Notes: generated by a model from the letters alone, not told the origin. Positions 35,032 to 44,982 are shown, counted from the stretch's first letter. The stretch is 64,000 nt of DNA from Rheinheimera sp. 4Y26 (GCF_025245835.1 NZ_JAOBWS010000012.1:58439-122438); one strand, 5' to 3'. A program made the numbers and translations.

Positions 35032-37281
35032 GTGAAAAATAATAAAAAAATCAATCACAAGGCGCTGTTTGTTACTTTTTTAACCTCGCCACTTCCTGCT
35101 TTTGCCTTAGACTGGCAGGGGTCGATGCCCTACATTCTGTCGTCCATTTTATTATTCTCTTTTGGCGCTTTATTGCTGGCACATTTATCTATTCTGAAAA
35201 TGCGCCGTTACCAGAGCCGGCTGGAACAAAGTGAAGAACGGCTGCGTTTATCTTTGTGGGGCAGCGGCGACGAATTATGGGACTGGAATATCAGTGCCGG
35301 CACTTTATATCGCTCCAGTTCCTGGCAACAAGCGGTTGAGCTTAAACCTGAAACGAATCAGTTTCCGCCCAACCGCGAGCAAATTCACCCCAAAGATATT
35401 GAACGGGTTACTGAACAGCTGTATCAGCATCTGGCCGGCGAAACGCCGCACTTTGAAGCAGCCTACCGTTTAAGGGCTTCAGATGGGGGCTGGATTTGGG
35501 TGCTGGACCGCGGCAAAGTGGTCAGCACAGATGCTGACGGTGCCGCCACCCGTATGACAGGCACCTTAAAAAATATTCAGTTGCTTAAACACACCGAAGA
35601 ACGGCTGGAACTTTTTGCCCGTTGCCTTGAAAACATTTCCGACGCTGTGGTGATTTGTGACACCAATTTTACCGTCATTGAAGTCAACAACTCCTTTAGC
35701 ACCATCACCGGCAAAAGCCGCGAGCAGGTGATCAAAAAACCTTTTGATCTGGCGCTGTACCCCAACCGCTTTTTGCAGGATATAGGCCTGAAACTGCAGT
35801 CACAAGGCAGCTGGCAAGGTGAAATTCAGGATCAACGTTTAAACGGTGAAATTTACCAGGCTGAACTCAACTTTGATGTGGTGAAAGACGAACACAACAC
35901 CATCACACAATACGTCGCCGTGTTTTCAGATATTTCTGAACGCAAGCGCAAAGAAGCTGAGCTCAGCCGCCTCGCCAACTCCGACACCCTGACCGGCTTG
36001 CCAAACCGGGCTTTATTCTCGGCTGAACTGAGCCGTTTGGTCGAACGTGAAGTGCGCCATGCGCTTCTGGTATTCGATTTAGATAACTTTAAGAAAATCA
36101 ACGACTCACTAGGCCACCAGCTGGGTGATACTTTATTGGTGAAGCTGGCTGAGCGGCTGACTGAACGCAGCCGGCAAAAAAACAGGTTGTACCGGCTTGG
36201 TGGTGACGAATTTGCCATTTTGCTGGAAGACACCAACGACATTCATACCATCACTTCTCTGGCCAAGGAGCTGATTAAACAAATTAACCTGCCATTTTTT
36301 ATCAATCAGCATGAGCTGGCAGTCACCAGCAGTATTGGTATTGTGTTGTATCCGGAAGACGGTGCCGATCCGGAAGCTTTGCTACGCAACGCCGACACCG
36401 CCATGTATCACGCGAAACATGAAGGTGCAAACCGTTATTTGTTTTTTAATGATTCGATGAACAAACTGGCGGTCAAACGTTTGCAGCTGGAAAACCTGAT
36501 CCGCCATGGTTTAAAAGAAGATTATTTCACTGTGTTTTATCAGCCCAAAATGGACATTCTGAGCGGCCAGCTGGTGGGCATGGAAGCGCTGGTGCGTTTT
36601 ATTACCCCTAAACGTGGTTTAATCAGCCCGGCGTCTTTTATTCCGGTGTCAGAAGAAACAGGTCAGATTGTTGAAATTGGCGAAGTGGTATTGCGCAAAG
36701 CTTGTCTGGACGTAAAACGCTGGATTGATCAGGGCTTATTTCATGGCCGTGTCGCCGTTAACCTGTCGGTGAAACAGTTTATGCTGCCTTATTTGTGTGA
36801 GCAGATAGACGATGTTTTACAGCAAACTGAACTACCCTCTTATCATCTGGAGCTGGAAATTACTGAAGGCACGGTAATGCAGTCGCCAAAAATGGCGATT
36901 GATACCATGAAGAAATTGCGCGCCCGCGGCATTCACCTGGCGATGGATGACTTTGGCACCGGTTATTCGTCTTTGGCTTATTTAAAGCAGTTTCCGCTCA
37001 ATACCCTCAAAATCGACAAAGCTTTTATTGATGATATGAATACTGCCCGTGGTCGCAATATGGTGGACACTATTGTCACTATCGCCCACAACCTGAGCCT
37101 GACAGTCGTAGCAGAAGGTGTTGAATACGCAGAACAATTGCAGCAGTTAAAGCAGCTGCGCTGTGAAATTATTCAGGGTTATTATTACAGTAAACCATTG
37201 TCGGCAGCCGACTTTACCCAGTTCCTGAAAGATCAGAAACAGCAAAAACCCAAACTCAGTGCCGTGCCTGCAGTGCTTTAA
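35032..37281 (+). CDS. Membrane-anchored PAS-PAS-GGDEF-EAL cyclic-di-GMP protein
   Basis: A 749-residue protein with a membrane segment at about 35-57, a coiled region, two PAS domains (about 70-185 and 192-305), GGDEF domain (315-478) and EAL domain (485-735). The cyclase motif is an intact GGDEF (390-394) without an RxxD inhibitory site five residues before it. The phosphodiesterase side is intact too: EAL at 518-520, NLSVKQF, MDDFGTGYSSL, LKID and VAEGVE. Both activities are therefore possible. Start is GTG at 35032. It stands alone. The PAS ligand is unknown. Confidence 0.92.
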   Translation: MKNNKKINHKALFVTFLTSPLPAFALDWQGSMPYILSSILLFSFGALLLAHLSILKMRRYQSRLEQSEERLRLSLWGSGDELWDWNISAGTLYRSSSWQQAVELKPETNQFPPNREQIHPKDIERVTEQLYQHLAGETPHFEAAYRLRASDGGWIWVLDRGKVVSTDADGAATRMTGTLKNIQLLKHTEERLELFARCLENISDAVVICDTNFTVIEVNNSFSTITGKSREQVIKKPFDLALYPNRFLQDIGLKLQSQGSWQGEIQDQRLNGEIYQAELNFDVVKDEHNTITQYVAVFSDISERKRKEAELSRLANSDTLTGLPNRALFSAELSRLVEREVRHALLVFDLDNFKKINDSLGHQLGDTLLVKLAERLTERSRQKNRLYRLGGDEFAILLEDTNDIHTITSLAKELIKQINLPFFINQHELAVTSSIGIVLYPEDGADPEALLRNADTAMYHAKHEGANRYLFFNDSMNKLAVKRLQLENLIRHGLKEDYFTVFYQPKMDILSGQLVGMEALVRFITPKRGLISPASFIPVSEETGQIVEIGEVVLRKACLDVKRWIDQGLFHGRVAVNLSVKQFMLPYLCEQIDDVLQQTELPSYHLELEITEGTVMQSPKMAIDTMKKLRARGIHLAMDDFGTGYSSLAYLKQFPLNTLKIDKAFIDDMNTARGRNMVDTIVTIAHNLSLTVVAEGVEYAEQLQQLKQLRCEIIQGYYYSKPLSAADFTQFLKDQKQQKPKLSAVPAVL

Positions 37282-37488
37282 CCACAACAGGCCCTACTGC
37301 AGTTCTAAAGCCCCTACTGTTAAAACTTCAAACCGTGCTCAGGCCCACTGACATTTGCGTTACCGCTTTATTTATACACCCCTGCTTTGGATCCAGGCAA
37401 AGGTTGTAGCTGCAAAGAGCATGCGGAGCAACTGCTTTGGAGTAACTGCATCGCGGAAAATATCATTATTGCAGCACGCATAAATGCC

Positions 37489-37512
37489 AAAAGGAGCCGA
37501 AGCTCCTTTTGT
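37489..37512. terminator. Probable terminator
   Basis: Stem AAAAGGAGC/GCTCCTTTT around CGAA, followed by GTTTTGTT. It lies between the converging EAL-protein gene and the small membrane-protein gene. Confidence 0.6.
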
Positions 37513-37555
37513 TTTGTTGCAGACATAACAGCTGCAACGAGATAACAATCAGCGC

Positions 37556-37711
37556 TTAGTGCCGCTTGTCCGGATCTATACCCTGGCGAATTTTTTCCAT
37601 CCGCTCCTGATGTTTTAACCACATACTAAAGCCGCCAATACCAATGCCAGCCAGTGGAACTAAAAACACCAGTACATCTGGTCGTAAAATACTACTGAAT
37701 AATTCGCCCAC
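37556..37711 (-). CDS. Small single-span membrane protein
   Basis: A 51-residue protein: one hydrophobic helix (VLVFLVPLAGIGIGGFSMWL) followed by a charged tail (KHQERMEKIRQGIDPDKRH). The layout recalls PspB-like or small cytochrome-associated proteins, but I do not recognise a family. The GTG at 37711 is chosen because AGAGGG lies about eight bases upstream; an ATG at 37744 in frame is the alternative. It lies just downstream of maoP on the same strand and may be co-transcribed. Confidence 0.6.
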   Translation of the reverse strand: MGELFSSILRPDVLVFLVPLAGIGIGGFSMWLKHQERMEKIRQGIDPDKRH

Positions 37712-37753
37712 AGCAATACCCTCTGCTTTTGGCCTCAAGGCCATTTATTGTTA

Positions 37754-38101
37754 TCAGTCGTTGTCCGTTTCTGCATAGGAGAAATCGTCACTGCCATCCG
37801 CAATCCGTTTTTTACCAAACACAGTGTGGAATTTTTTCTTTTCCTGCACTTTTTGTTTGTATTTAGTCCAGACTTTTTCGAAGCTGGATTCTGCTTCGGC
37901 TTCGCCGCGACAAACCGATAAAAAACGTTGCTCTTCTTCATTCACCGGTTGACGCTGACCGTCTTCCAGCTCCTGCATCGCCGCACCATGTTTTTCCAGC
38001 AGATTACCTTCTGCCAGTGTGAAGCGCCCTGACCGGGTGAACCCCTTTGGGAAATTCCGGTCATCAAAAAAGCGACGTTTAGCCACAAAACTTTGCTGCA
38101 T
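37754..38101 (-). CDS. maoP: Macrodomain Ori organization protein MaoP (DUF413)
   Basis: A 115-residue protein matching Escherichia coli MaoP/YifE: MQQSFVAKRRFFDDRNFPKGFTRSG, then LAEGNLLEKHGAAMQEL, PVNEEEQRFLSVCRGE and VWTKY. In Escherichia coli it acts with the maoS site to organise the origin-side chromosome macrodomain. It is divergent from hdfR, the same arrangement as in Escherichia coli. The ATG at 38101 matches the family start; a GTG one codon upstream is possible. Confidence 0.92.
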   Translation of the reverse strand: MQQSFVAKRRFFDDRNFPKGFTRSGRFTLAEGNLLEKHGAAMQELEDGQRQPVNEEEQRFLSVCRGEAEAESSFEKVWTKYKQKVQEKKKFHTVFGKKRIADGSDDFSYAETDND

Positions 38102-38203
38102 CACTTTTTTCCCCTGATCTCGTTGAATCTAAAGCTATCCCAATTAAACTGTGCGGAGTATGGTAAACAAAATTCCGATCGTAAAACAAATATTTTTTAT
38201 GGT

Positions 38204-38209
38204 TACAAT
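38204..38209 (+). promoter_or_regulatory. Possible -10 element of hdfR
   Basis: TACAAT lies 22 bases before the hdfR start. No good -35 hexamer is seen at the right distance. Confidence 0.3.
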
Positions 38210-38230
38210 CAATTTTTCTAAGGATCCACT

Positions 38231-39040
38231 TTGGATACTGAGCTGTTAAAAACCTTCCTCGAAGTACAGAAAACCCGTCACTTTGGTAAAGCCGCCGAGA
38301 ATTTATATCTGACCCAGTCAGCGGTCAGCTTCAGGGTACGCCAACTTGAACAAAGTTTAGGCGTAACCTTGTTCAGCCGCTTTCGCAATAATATTCAGCT
38401 CACCGCAGCTGGTGAGCTGTTACTGCCCCACGCGCAGGCGGTGTTAACCGCTATCTCCGCAGCAAAACAACAATTAAATCAGCAATATCAGTTACAAACA
38501 CATCGCAAGGTGTTATTGCCGGCTGAATTTGTTGTTTTATTGCCGCCAAAACAGCTTACAGCCTTGTTTCCACCACAACAGTGCTGGCAGGTACATACGC
38601 AGAGCGGTGCTTATCAGAATGTGAATGGCAGCGATTTTGACGTGGTGATCCAGCTTGGTGAAAAACCACTGCAGCTTTTACCTTTACAGGCCAGTTGTCT
38701 GGGTTATCTGTGCTGGTGGCCGGTGTCGGTCAATGAAGCAGTAAATTTGCAGGCAGAATGCAGTGTACAGCAGCTGGAACTACCCAGGCTCACCACTTCG
38801 CCGCTAAGTTTCTCAAGTACAGATGTCCGGCTGCTGTGGCAATGGCTACAACAAAACAAAGGTTGCGGTTATTTGCCGGCGCCATTGGTGCAAGCTGCCG
38901 TAGAGCAGGGAAAACTACACAAACTGGACGCTACTGTGATACTGCAACCTGTCTGGGCTTATCATCATGCCAGTGATGCAGTCATAGAACAGTGGCAACA
39001 GGCACTACAAAGCTGTGGTGTACTACAGGCGCCTGTTTAG
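38231..39040 (+). CDS. hdfR: LysR-family regulator HdfR
   Basis: A 269-residue LysR-type regulator. The N-terminal helix-turn-helix ([50 protein letters not shown]) is nearly the same as in Escherichia coli HdfR, while the C-terminal effector domain is strongly diverged. HdfR represses flhDC there. Start is TTG with AAGGATCC upstream. Divergent from maoP as in enterobacteria. Its last bases overlap the converging small membrane-protein gene by four bases. Confidence 0.88.
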   Translation: MDTELLKTFLEVQKTRHFGKAAENLYLTQSAVSFRVRQLEQSLGVTLFSRFRNNIQLTAAGELLLPHAQAVLTAISAAKQQLNQQYQLQTHRKVLLPAEFVVLLPPKQLTALFPPQQCWQVHTQSGAYQNVNGSDFDVVIQLGEKPLQLLPLQASCLGYLCWWPVSVNEAVNLQAECSVQQLELPRLTTSPLSFSSTDVRLLWQWLQQNKGCGYLPAPLVQAAVEQGKLHKLDATVILQPVWAYHHASDAVIEQWQQALQSCGVLQAPV

Positions 39041-39231
39041 GGTCTGAACCACACGACCCCATGCCCGAGCGCTTTTTTCAGCGCCATTCGCTTGTGGTTG
39101 TGAAATAACGGCAATAACAACGGGCCCGTCAGAGCGCCGAGCACAACCCAGGGCAAAGATTTCAAACCCGAGCGGCGTGCCTGGATAAAAAAGTATAAAG
39201 AGCAAAGTGGTGACAACAGCAACAACAACAA
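39037..39231 (-). CDS. Possible small membrane protein
   Basis: A 64-residue frame with two hydrophobic stretches ([16 protein letters not shown] and [17 protein letters not shown]) and a basic tail. The start is a TTG, but GGAGGG lies seven bases before it, and an extended -10 promoter (TGCTATAAT) lies 30 bases upstream. Those two signals are the reason to call it. It overlaps the hdfR 3' end by four bases. I recognise no family. Confidence 0.45.
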   Translation of the reverse strand: MLLLLLSPLCSLYFFIQARRSGLKSLPWVVLGALTGPLLLPLFHNHKRMALKKALGHGVVWFRP

Positions 39232-39246
39232 GGCACAACCCTCCGC

Positions 39247-39280
39247 AAAAAAAGAGCCGCATTATAGCAGCTCTTTTTTT
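39247..39280. terminator. Bidirectional terminator between hdfR and fadJ
   Basis: AAAAAAAGAGC and GCTCTTTTTTT arms around a 12-base loop, the stem extended on the minus strand by GC pairs and a G-U pair. Ends fadJ transcription leftwards; could also end hdfR. Confidence 0.75.
39261..39269 (-). promoter_or_regulatory. Extended -10 promoter inside the fadJ terminator loop
   Basis: On the minus strand TGCTATAAT: a perfect TATAAT with the TG extension. No -35 match is seen. It would start transcription about 22 bases before the Shine-Dalgarno of the small membrane-protein frame. Confidence 0.4.
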
Positions 39281-39316
39281 CATCAGCAGTACTGAAGCCA
39301 CACGGCTTATCGCATT

Positions 39317-41491
39317 TTAATAAAATGTTTTACCTTGCTCAGCCATTTGCAGCAATAACGCACTGGGAGCAAAACGGCTGCCAAATTGCGCTTCGTAACG
39401 GCGTAAGTCGGCAACCAAGGTAGTTGCACCCATCGCATCAATATAACGGAATGGGCCACCTATAAAGGGTGGGAAACCTATACCAAAAATCGCGCCTATG
39501 TCACCATCACGGGCCGAAGCAATAATGCCCTCTTCCAGACAACGCACCGCTTCGTTCAGCATCTGTACTAAACAACGGTTGCTGATTTGCTCAGCGGATA
39601 ATTTGCCAGCTGGCTGCACACCCAGCAGGGCATACACTGAGGTATCGACTTCTTTTTTGCCTTTGTGTGCTTTGGCGCCATAGAGGTAAAAGCCTTTTTC
39701 CACTTTTTTACCTTTGCGGCCGTCGGCAATCAGCTTGTCAAAGGCTGCAGGTGCTTTAAAACGTTCACCCAGCTCACGCTCCAGAATGGGCGAAATTTTG
39801 GCACCAACATCAATGCCCACTTCGTCCAGCAAAGTAATAGGACCGACCGGCAAACCAAATTGGGTCAGGGCTTTGTCCAGTTTTTCTACCGGCTCGCCCT
39901 CGAGCAATAAATTGGCCGCTTCGTTCATATATAAAGCGAGAATACGGTTGACATAAAAACCGGCACCATCTTTAACCACAATCGGGGTTTTGCCTTGTTT
40001 ACGGGCAAAAGCAACAGTAGTGGCAATAGTCTGAGCCGACGTTTTTTCATGGGCAATCACTTCCACCAGCGGCATTTTGTCCACAGGTGAAAAATAATGC
40101 AGGCCAATGACGTTTTCCGGCCTTGCCGCTTGTGCAGCTATCTGGCCAATAGGTAAAGAGCTGGTGTTGGAAGCAAAAATAGTATTCTCATGACAATGGG
40201 TTTCAATGTCTTTCACCATCTGCTGTTTGAGCGCTAAATCTTCAAACACGGCTTCTACCACCAGATCCACATCATGAAAACCGCTGTAATCTGTAGTACC
40301 TGTTAATAACGCCATTTGTTTTTGCATTTCAGTACGGCTGATATAACGGCGTTTAAACTTTTTATAAAGCAGGCTGTAACTGTATTTCAGCGCATTACTG
40401 ATGCCCTGCTGGTTGATGTCTTTAATACGCACCGGGATACCGGCTTTACCTGCTGTGACATTGGCAATACCACCGCCCATCAGACCACCACCCAGCACCG
40501 CCGCTTTATGCACCTTGCCAGGTTTTACATCCCCTGCGCCGGTTTCTTTTTTCATCTGAGTGGTCGCAAAAAACAATCCACGTAAAGATTTGGAAACCGA
40601 CGTCATACAAAGCTCGCCAAAAGCCTGAGCTTCAACCTGCAGGCCACTCGCCATGCCGCTATCCACACCGGCTTTGATCGCTTCAATGATTTTTAACGGC
40701 GCCGGATAATGGCCAGCGGTTTTTGACAAAGTTTGTTTGGTCGCCTGACTGAACAAAATGCCCCGGCCAATTGACGTAAACTCTAACAGCTGACCAACAA
40801 AAGGCAGTTTGACTGCTTTGCTGCGATCAGGCTTACCGGCAAGCGCCATTTTCACCGCAGCTTCCAGCAGAATACTTTTTGGCACCACAGCATCGACTAA
40901 ACCGGCTTTTTTCGCCTGCACAGCACGCAGTTGTTTACCAGTCAGCATCATATCCAGTGCTTTTTGCAACCCAACCAACTTTGGCAGTCTTTGGGTACCA
41001 CCGCTGCCCGGCAATAAGCCCAGTTGCACTTCCGGTAAGCCCAATACTGTTTTGCCATCATCGGTGGCCACCCGGCCATGACAAGCCATGGCCAGTTCCA
41101 GACCGCCACCTAAACAAGGACCATGAATAGCGGCAATCAGCGGAATATTTAACGCTTCAAGCTGGCCAAACATTTGTTGCCCCATTGCGGCGATATCTGT
41201 TGCTTCCTGCGCTGATTTGCAGCCATCCAGCATGGTGATATCGGCACCGGCAATAAAAGAGTCGGCTTTACCGGAAATAATCACCAAACCTTTGATATTC
41301 TTGTTGCTGCGGATTTCTTCCAATAAAGCTTTAATTTCATCAGCAAAAGCGGCTTTAAGCACATTCATGCTTTCGCCTGCCACGTCCATGGTGATCACAC
41401 CCACACCATCATCACGCAGACTCAGGCTGAAAGTTTTTGCTGTCACTGTTTGCTCAGTCCCTGTTTGTTCAGTCACAATTTGCTCCGTCAT
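39317..41491 (-). CDS. fadJ: Fatty acid oxidation complex alpha subunit FadJ
   Basis: A 724-residue bifunctional enzyme: enoyl-CoA hydratase domain (about 20-220, [43 protein letters not shown]) and 3-hydroxyacyl-CoA dehydrogenase domain (about 325-720, [17 protein letters not shown] nucleotide fold, [23 protein letters not shown]). It matches FadJ, the partner of FadI in the second beta-oxidation complex. Start overlaps the fadI stop as TAATG, so translation is coupled. The first 17 residues are three imperfect TEQ repeats not found in Escherichia coli FadJ. Confidence 0.95.
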   Translation of the reverse strand: MTEQIVTEQTGTEQTVTAKTFSLSLRDDGVGVITMDVAGESMNVLKAAFADEIKALLEEIRSNKNIKGLVIISGKADSFIAGADITMLDGCKSAQEATDIAAMGQQMFGQLEALNIPLIAAIHGPCLGGGLELAMACHGRVATDDGKTVLGLPEVQLGLLPGSGGTQRLPKLVGLQKALDMMLTGKQLRAVQAKKAGLVDAVVPKSILLEAAVKMALAGKPDRSKAVKLPFVGQLLEFTSIGRGILFSQATKQTLSKTAGHYPAPLKIIEAIKAGVDSGMASGLQVEAQAFGELCMTSVSKSLRGLFFATTQMKKETGAGDVKPGKVHKAAVLGGGLMGGGIANVTAGKAGIPVRIKDINQQGISNALKYSYSLLYKKFKRRYISRTEMQKQMALLTGTTDYSGFHDVDLVVEAVFEDLALKQQMVKDIETHCHENTIFASNTSSLPIGQIAAQAARPENVIGLHYFSPVDKMPLVEVIAHEKTSAQTIATTVAFARKQGKTPIVVKDGAGFYVNRILALYMNEAANLLLEGEPVEKLDKALTQFGLPVGPITLLDEVGIDVGAKISPILERELGERFKAPAAFDKLIADGRKGKKVEKGFYLYGAKAHKGKKEVDTSVYALLGVQPAGKLSAEQISNRCLVQMLNEAVRCLEEGIIASARDGDIGAIFGIGFPPFIGGPFRYIDAMGATTLVADLRRYEAQFGSRFAPSALLLQMAEQGKTFY
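41444..41488 (-). repeat. Three 15-bp tandem repeats at the 5' end of fadJ
   Basis: Three imperfect 15-base units, each beginning ACNGANCAAA, directly follow the fadJ start codon and encode [15 protein letters not shown]. The number of units could vary between strains without changing the frame. Confidence 0.7.
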
Positions 41492-42801
41492 TATTCAGTC
41501 TCCACTATCATGGCAGCGCCTAAACCACCGGCTGCACAGGCTGTGGTTAAACCAATACCACCACCACGGCGGTTTAATTCATTCAGCGTTTGGGTAATTA
41601 ACCGGGTGCCTGTAGCGGCAAACGGATGACCATAAGCCAAAGAGCCACCGTTGACGTTAAATTTCGCCATATCAATGTCACCAATAGCACTGGAACGGCC
41701 CAGTTTTTCTTCGGCAAATTTTTTGCTGCCAAACATTTTCATATTGGCCAGTGCCTGAGCGGCAAAAGCTTCGTGCATTTCAATCAGGGTTAAGTCGTTG
41801 AGCGTCATACCTGCGCGCTCCAGCGCAATAGGCGTGGCGTAAGATGGGCCCATCAGCATGTCTTCCCACACGTCAATGGCGGCAAAAGCGTAACTGCGTA
41901 CATAACCCAATGGTTTGTAACCCAATGCTTTAGCATAACTTTCCGGCATCATCAGTACAGCTGAAGCGCCGTCTGTTAACGGGGTACTGGTGGCCGCGGT
42001 TACAGTGCCATAACTCCGGTCAAACACTGGTTTTAACTTGCTGTAAGACTCCAGTTTGGAGTCTTTGCGGATATTGTTATCCATCTCCAGAAACTTGTTG
42101 TAAGGCTCAACATGGGCCGCCATCACTTCATCTTTCATCAGCCCCATCTCCCAGGCTTTAGCAGCCAGGGTATGAGAGCGGTGCGCCATAGCGTCCTGAT
42201 CAGCGCGGCTGATGCCATGGCTCTTGGCCATTTGCTCAGCGGTATCACCCATCGACAAGCCTGTGGTGTATTCAGCCACAGCAGGTGGAACAGGAAGTAA
42301 ATCACGCAGGCCAAGGCGGCGGAAAATAGCCAGCTTCTGACCAAAGGTTTTAGCTTTGGTTAAATCCACCAGCGCACGGGCCAAAGCTTTACTGACACCA
42401 ACAGGCAGCACTGAGCTTGAATCTGCACCACCGGCAATGGCTACTTTACTGACGCCTGCCATCATGGCTTCGGTTACACTGACTACAGACTGGAAGCTGG
42501 TCGCACAAGCCCGGGTCACACTAAAACCGTCGGTGTGGACGTTCATGCCGGTACCCAGCACAATCTCCCGCGCAATATTTGGCGCTTCCGGCATCTGTAC
42601 AACTTGACCGTAAACAACCTGATCAATTAATTTGGCATCCAGCTCACTGCGGATCAACAGTTCATTGACCACCAATTTGCCCAAATCCAGGGCAGATACC
42701 CCGTGGAACTCAGTTGCTTGTTTGGCAAACGGCGTGCGTAAACCGCGAACTATCGCAATCCGATCGCCCTGGCGGTTGGTTAATTTAATCTGGCTGGACA
42801 T
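41491..42801 (-). CDS. fadI: 3-ketoacyl-CoA thiolase FadI
   Basis: A 436-residue thiolase, the beta subunit of the FadI-FadJ complex. Motifs: [50 protein letters not shown] with the nucleophilic cysteine, [37 protein letters not shown] and [15 protein letters not shown] with the second catalytic cysteine. The ATG at 42801 has AGAGGA seven bases before it and is preferred to an upstream ATG at 42822. A FadR palindrome lies just upstream. First gene of fadIJ. Confidence 0.96.
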   Translation of the reverse strand: MSSQIKLTNRQGDRIAIVRGLRTPFAKQATEFHGVSALDLGKLVVNELLIRSELDAKLIDQVVYGQVVQMPEAPNIAREIVLGTGMNVHTDGFSVTRACATSFQSVVSVTEAMMAGVSKVAIAGGADSSSVLPVGVSKALARALVDLTKAKTFGQKLAIFRRLGLRDLLPVPPAVAEYTTGLSMGDTAEQMAKSHGISRADQDAMAHRSHTLAAKAWEMGLMKDEVMAAHVEPYNKFLEMDNNIRKDSKLESYSKLKPVFDRSYGTVTAATSTPLTDGASAVLMMPESYAKALGYKPLGYVRSYAFAAIDVWEDMLMGPSYATPIALERAGMTLNDLTLIEMHEAFAAQALANMKMFGSKKFAEEKLGRSSAIGDIDMAKFNVNGGSLAYGHPFAATGTRLITQTLNELNRRGGGIGLTTACAAGGLGAAMIVETE

Positions 42802-42827
42802 GAATGATCCTCTTGGTTGCATCCGAT

Positions 42828-42842
42828 ACAGGTCTGACCTGT
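42828..42842. promoter_or_regulatory. FadR operator in front of fadI
   Basis: ACAGGTCTGACCTGT is a perfect palindrome around one central base and contains the GGTCNGACC core of FadR sites. It lies 27 bases upstream of the fadI start, in the leader or core promoter, suited to repression that acyl-CoA would relieve. The FadR DNA-binding domain in this window is nearly that of Escherichia coli. Confidence 0.75.
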
Positions 42843-42876
42843 AATTTTTTTTGATTGTAACGAGAGATCTGACAAA

Positions 42877-42894
42877 TTAAAACAGTTGTTTTAA
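42877..42894. promoter_or_regulatory. PsrA-like palindrome upstream of fadI
   Basis: TTAAAACA-GT-TGTTTTAA is an exact 8-2-8 inverted repeat containing AAAC-N4-GTTT, the core described for the TetR-family fatty-acid regulator PsrA. It lies 35 bases beyond the FadR site. No psrA gene is seen in the window. Confidence 0.35.
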
Positions 42895-43037
42895 TGCCAT
42901 AAAGACCTTATATCCTGACTTCGCAGAAAGCCTAGTCGTATTTAAGCGGAAACGCTTGATAAATAATCAATTAATTCAGCCTTGACCGGCCAGCAAAAGT
43001 GCCGGGCAAGCCCTAAAAACAACGGAAGAGTGCAGCT

Positions 43038-43988
43038 GTGAACGCATTTAATCAATTAAAAAGCTATCTGGATTCACAGGTATTAGGCCAAAGTTCGCTG
43101 ACTGAAGGTATTTTGCTGGCCTTGCTAGCCAATGGCCATTTATTGGTTGAAGGCCCGCCAGGTCTTGCCAAAACCCGCGCCGTCAATGCACTGGCGCATG
43201 GCGTGGAAGGCAGCTTTCACCGTATTCAGTTTACGCCCGATTTATTACCGGCTGATTTAACCGGCACAGATATTTACCGTCCTGAAACCGGTAAATTTGA
43301 ATTTCAAAGCGGCCCTTTGTTTCACCATATTATTCTGGCCGATGAAATTAACCGTGCTCCGGCCAAGGTGCAGTCGGCGTTATTAGAGGCGATGGCGGAA
43401 AAACAAATTACCGTCGGCCGGCACAGTTACAAGCTGCCGGAATTATTTTTGGTGATGGCAACGCAAAACCCGCTGGAGCAGGAGGGCACTTACCCGCTGC
43501 CGGAAGCACAACTCGACCGCTTTTTATTACATTTAAAAGTGGATTACCCGGACGCTGAAACTGAACTCGCCATTTTAAAACTCACGCGCGGTGAAGCACT
43601 TGAGCAAGCAACAGAACAACCGGTTCGGATCAGTCAGGCCGATATTTTTGCTGCCCGTAAAGCCATTTTAAAACTGCATTTTGCACCCAGCCTGGAGCAA
43701 TATGTAGTCCAGCTGATCATGGCCACCCGCCGCGCCGGCGACTACAGCGCTAAACTCGGCCGCTGGATTGCCTATGGCGCCAGCCCACGCGCCACCATAG
43801 CGCTGGAACGTTGTGCGCGTGCCAAAGCCTGGTTGGCCGGCCGTGATTTTGTCACACCCGATGATGTACAGGCGGTATTCCATAATGTGGTGCGCCACCG
43901 TCTGCTGCTAACCTATGAAGCAGAAGCTGAAGGTGTCAGCACCGACCATGTGCTGAGCGAAATTCTGTCGTTGGTGCCTGTTGCCTGA
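43038..43988 (+). CDS. MoxR-type AAA+ ATPase of the Bat operon
   Basis: A 316-residue AAA+ ATPase of the MRP (MoxR proper) subgroup: Walker A GPPGLAKT (39-46), Walker B IILADEINRAPAKVQSALLEAM, sensor VMATQNPLEQEGTYPLPEAQLDRFL. It starts at GTG with GGAAGAG upstream and opens a seven-gene-product operon running to 50045 in which every junction overlaps or nearly touches. In this arrangement the ATPase probably works with the VWA proteins as a periplasm-facing or membrane-linked chaperone system related to stress tolerance; the clients are unknown. Confidence 0.92.
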   Translation: MNAFNQLKSYLDSQVLGQSSLTEGILLALLANGHLLVEGPPGLAKTRAVNALAHGVEGSFHRIQFTPDLLPADLTGTDIYRPETGKFEFQSGPLFHHIILADEINRAPAKVQSALLEAMAEKQITVGRHSYKLPELFLVMATQNPLEQEGTYPLPEAQLDRFLLHLKVDYPDAETELAILKLTRGEALEQATEQPVRISQADIFAARKAILKLHFAPSLEQYVVQLIMATRRAGDYSAKLGRWIAYGASPRATIALERCARAKAWLAGRDFVTPDDVQAVFHNVVRHRLLLTYEAEAEGVSTDHVLSEILSLVPVA

Positions 43989-44001
43989 GGTGAAGGCGAA
44001 A

Positions 44002-44982
44002 ATGAGCGCCAGTTTAAGCCAGATCAATCAGTGGTTGCAGGATTTACACAGCAACGGCACTGAAGTGGATTTAAAACAACTGCTGCAATATCAGCGGCAT
44101 ACACAGCTATTTGACTTAACACCGGCTCGTACTATTCAGAGTAAACTGGCCGGCAGTTATCTGGCCAAAAGCAAAGGCCGCGGCATGGAGTTTGACGAGG
44201 TCCGGCATTACCAGACCGGTGATGATGTACGCACCATCGACTGGCGTGTTACTGCCCGCACCGGCAAGGTTCACACCAAGTTATTCCGCGAAGAAAAAGA
44301 GCGGCCGGTGTTTATTCTGACCGATTTGAGCGACTCGATGCAGTTTGGCTCAGAGCTGCTGTTAAAATCGGTGCAGGCCTGTCATCTGGCCGCGCTGATT
44401 GCCTGGCATGTAAAAAAAACCGGCGATAAACTCGGTGGCATAGTGTTTCACCAACAGCAGATCCGTGAGTTAAAACCCGCCGGCCGCTCACAGGCGGTGT
44501 TACGTTATTTGCATCAGCTCACAGAATTGCAGCAGCAGGCGCTGAAGCTTATTAAAACGCCCGCAACACAAGGGGCTGCACCAATCCAGTTATCAGAAGC
44601 TTTAGGACAACTGCGTCGTCTGGCCCGTCCCGGCAGTTTGCTTTTTATCATTTCGGATTTTCAGAAGCTCGATGATACTTGCCTGCGTCATCTGCGGGCG
44701 TTGACGTTACATAACGAAGTGCGGATTTGCCAGCTTGATGATCCGCTGGAACAACATCTGCCAGCCCGGGCTTATGGCCTGGCGCGGGTTTCAGACGGTA
44801 GTGAACCTGTTACGTTACAACTGGGGTCAACAAAACTGCAGCAGCAATATCAACAGCAACAGCAATTTTTTTCACAGCAGCTGCAGCAGCACTGGACCAC
44901 GCTTGGCCTCGCCAACTGGCAATTGAGCGCTGCAATGCCCTTGCTCAGTCAGCTGAACGGGAGAAACCATGGCTACAGCTAA
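44002..44982 (+). CDS. DUF58 domain protein
   Basis: A 326-residue protein with the DUF58 signature SKGRGMEFDEVRHYQTGDDVRTIDWRVTARTGKVHTKLFREEKERPVFILTDLSDSM, which runs into a VWA-like fold. It is soluble. The ATG at 44002 with GAAGG upstream is preferred over a TTG at 43981. It sits between moxR and the DUF4381 gene, the standard place in Bat (aerotolerance) operons, and overlaps the next gene by 14 bases. Function beyond belonging to the MoxR system is unknown. Confidence 0.9.
   Translation: MSASLSQINQWLQDLHSNGTEVDLKQLLQYQRHTQLFDLTPARTIQSKLAGSYLAKSKGRGMEFDEVRHYQTGDDVRTIDWRVTARTGKVHTKLFREEKERPVFILTDLSDSMQFGSELLLKSVQACHLAALIAWHVKKTGDKLGGIVFHQQQIRELKPAGRSQAVLRYLHQLTELQQQALKLIKTPATQGAAPIQLSEALGQLRRLARPGSLLFIISDFQKLDDTCLRHLRALTLHNEVRICQLDDPLEQHLPARAYGLARVSDGSEPVTLQLGSTKLQQQYQQQQQFFSQQLQQHWTTLGLANWQLSAAMPLLSQLNGRNHGYS

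Noticed and set aside
39023..39301. 92-codon minus-strand frame running through the fadJ terminator
   Set aside because: It would translate the terminator hairpin, has no ribosome site and overlaps hdfR; the other minus-strand frame has better signals.
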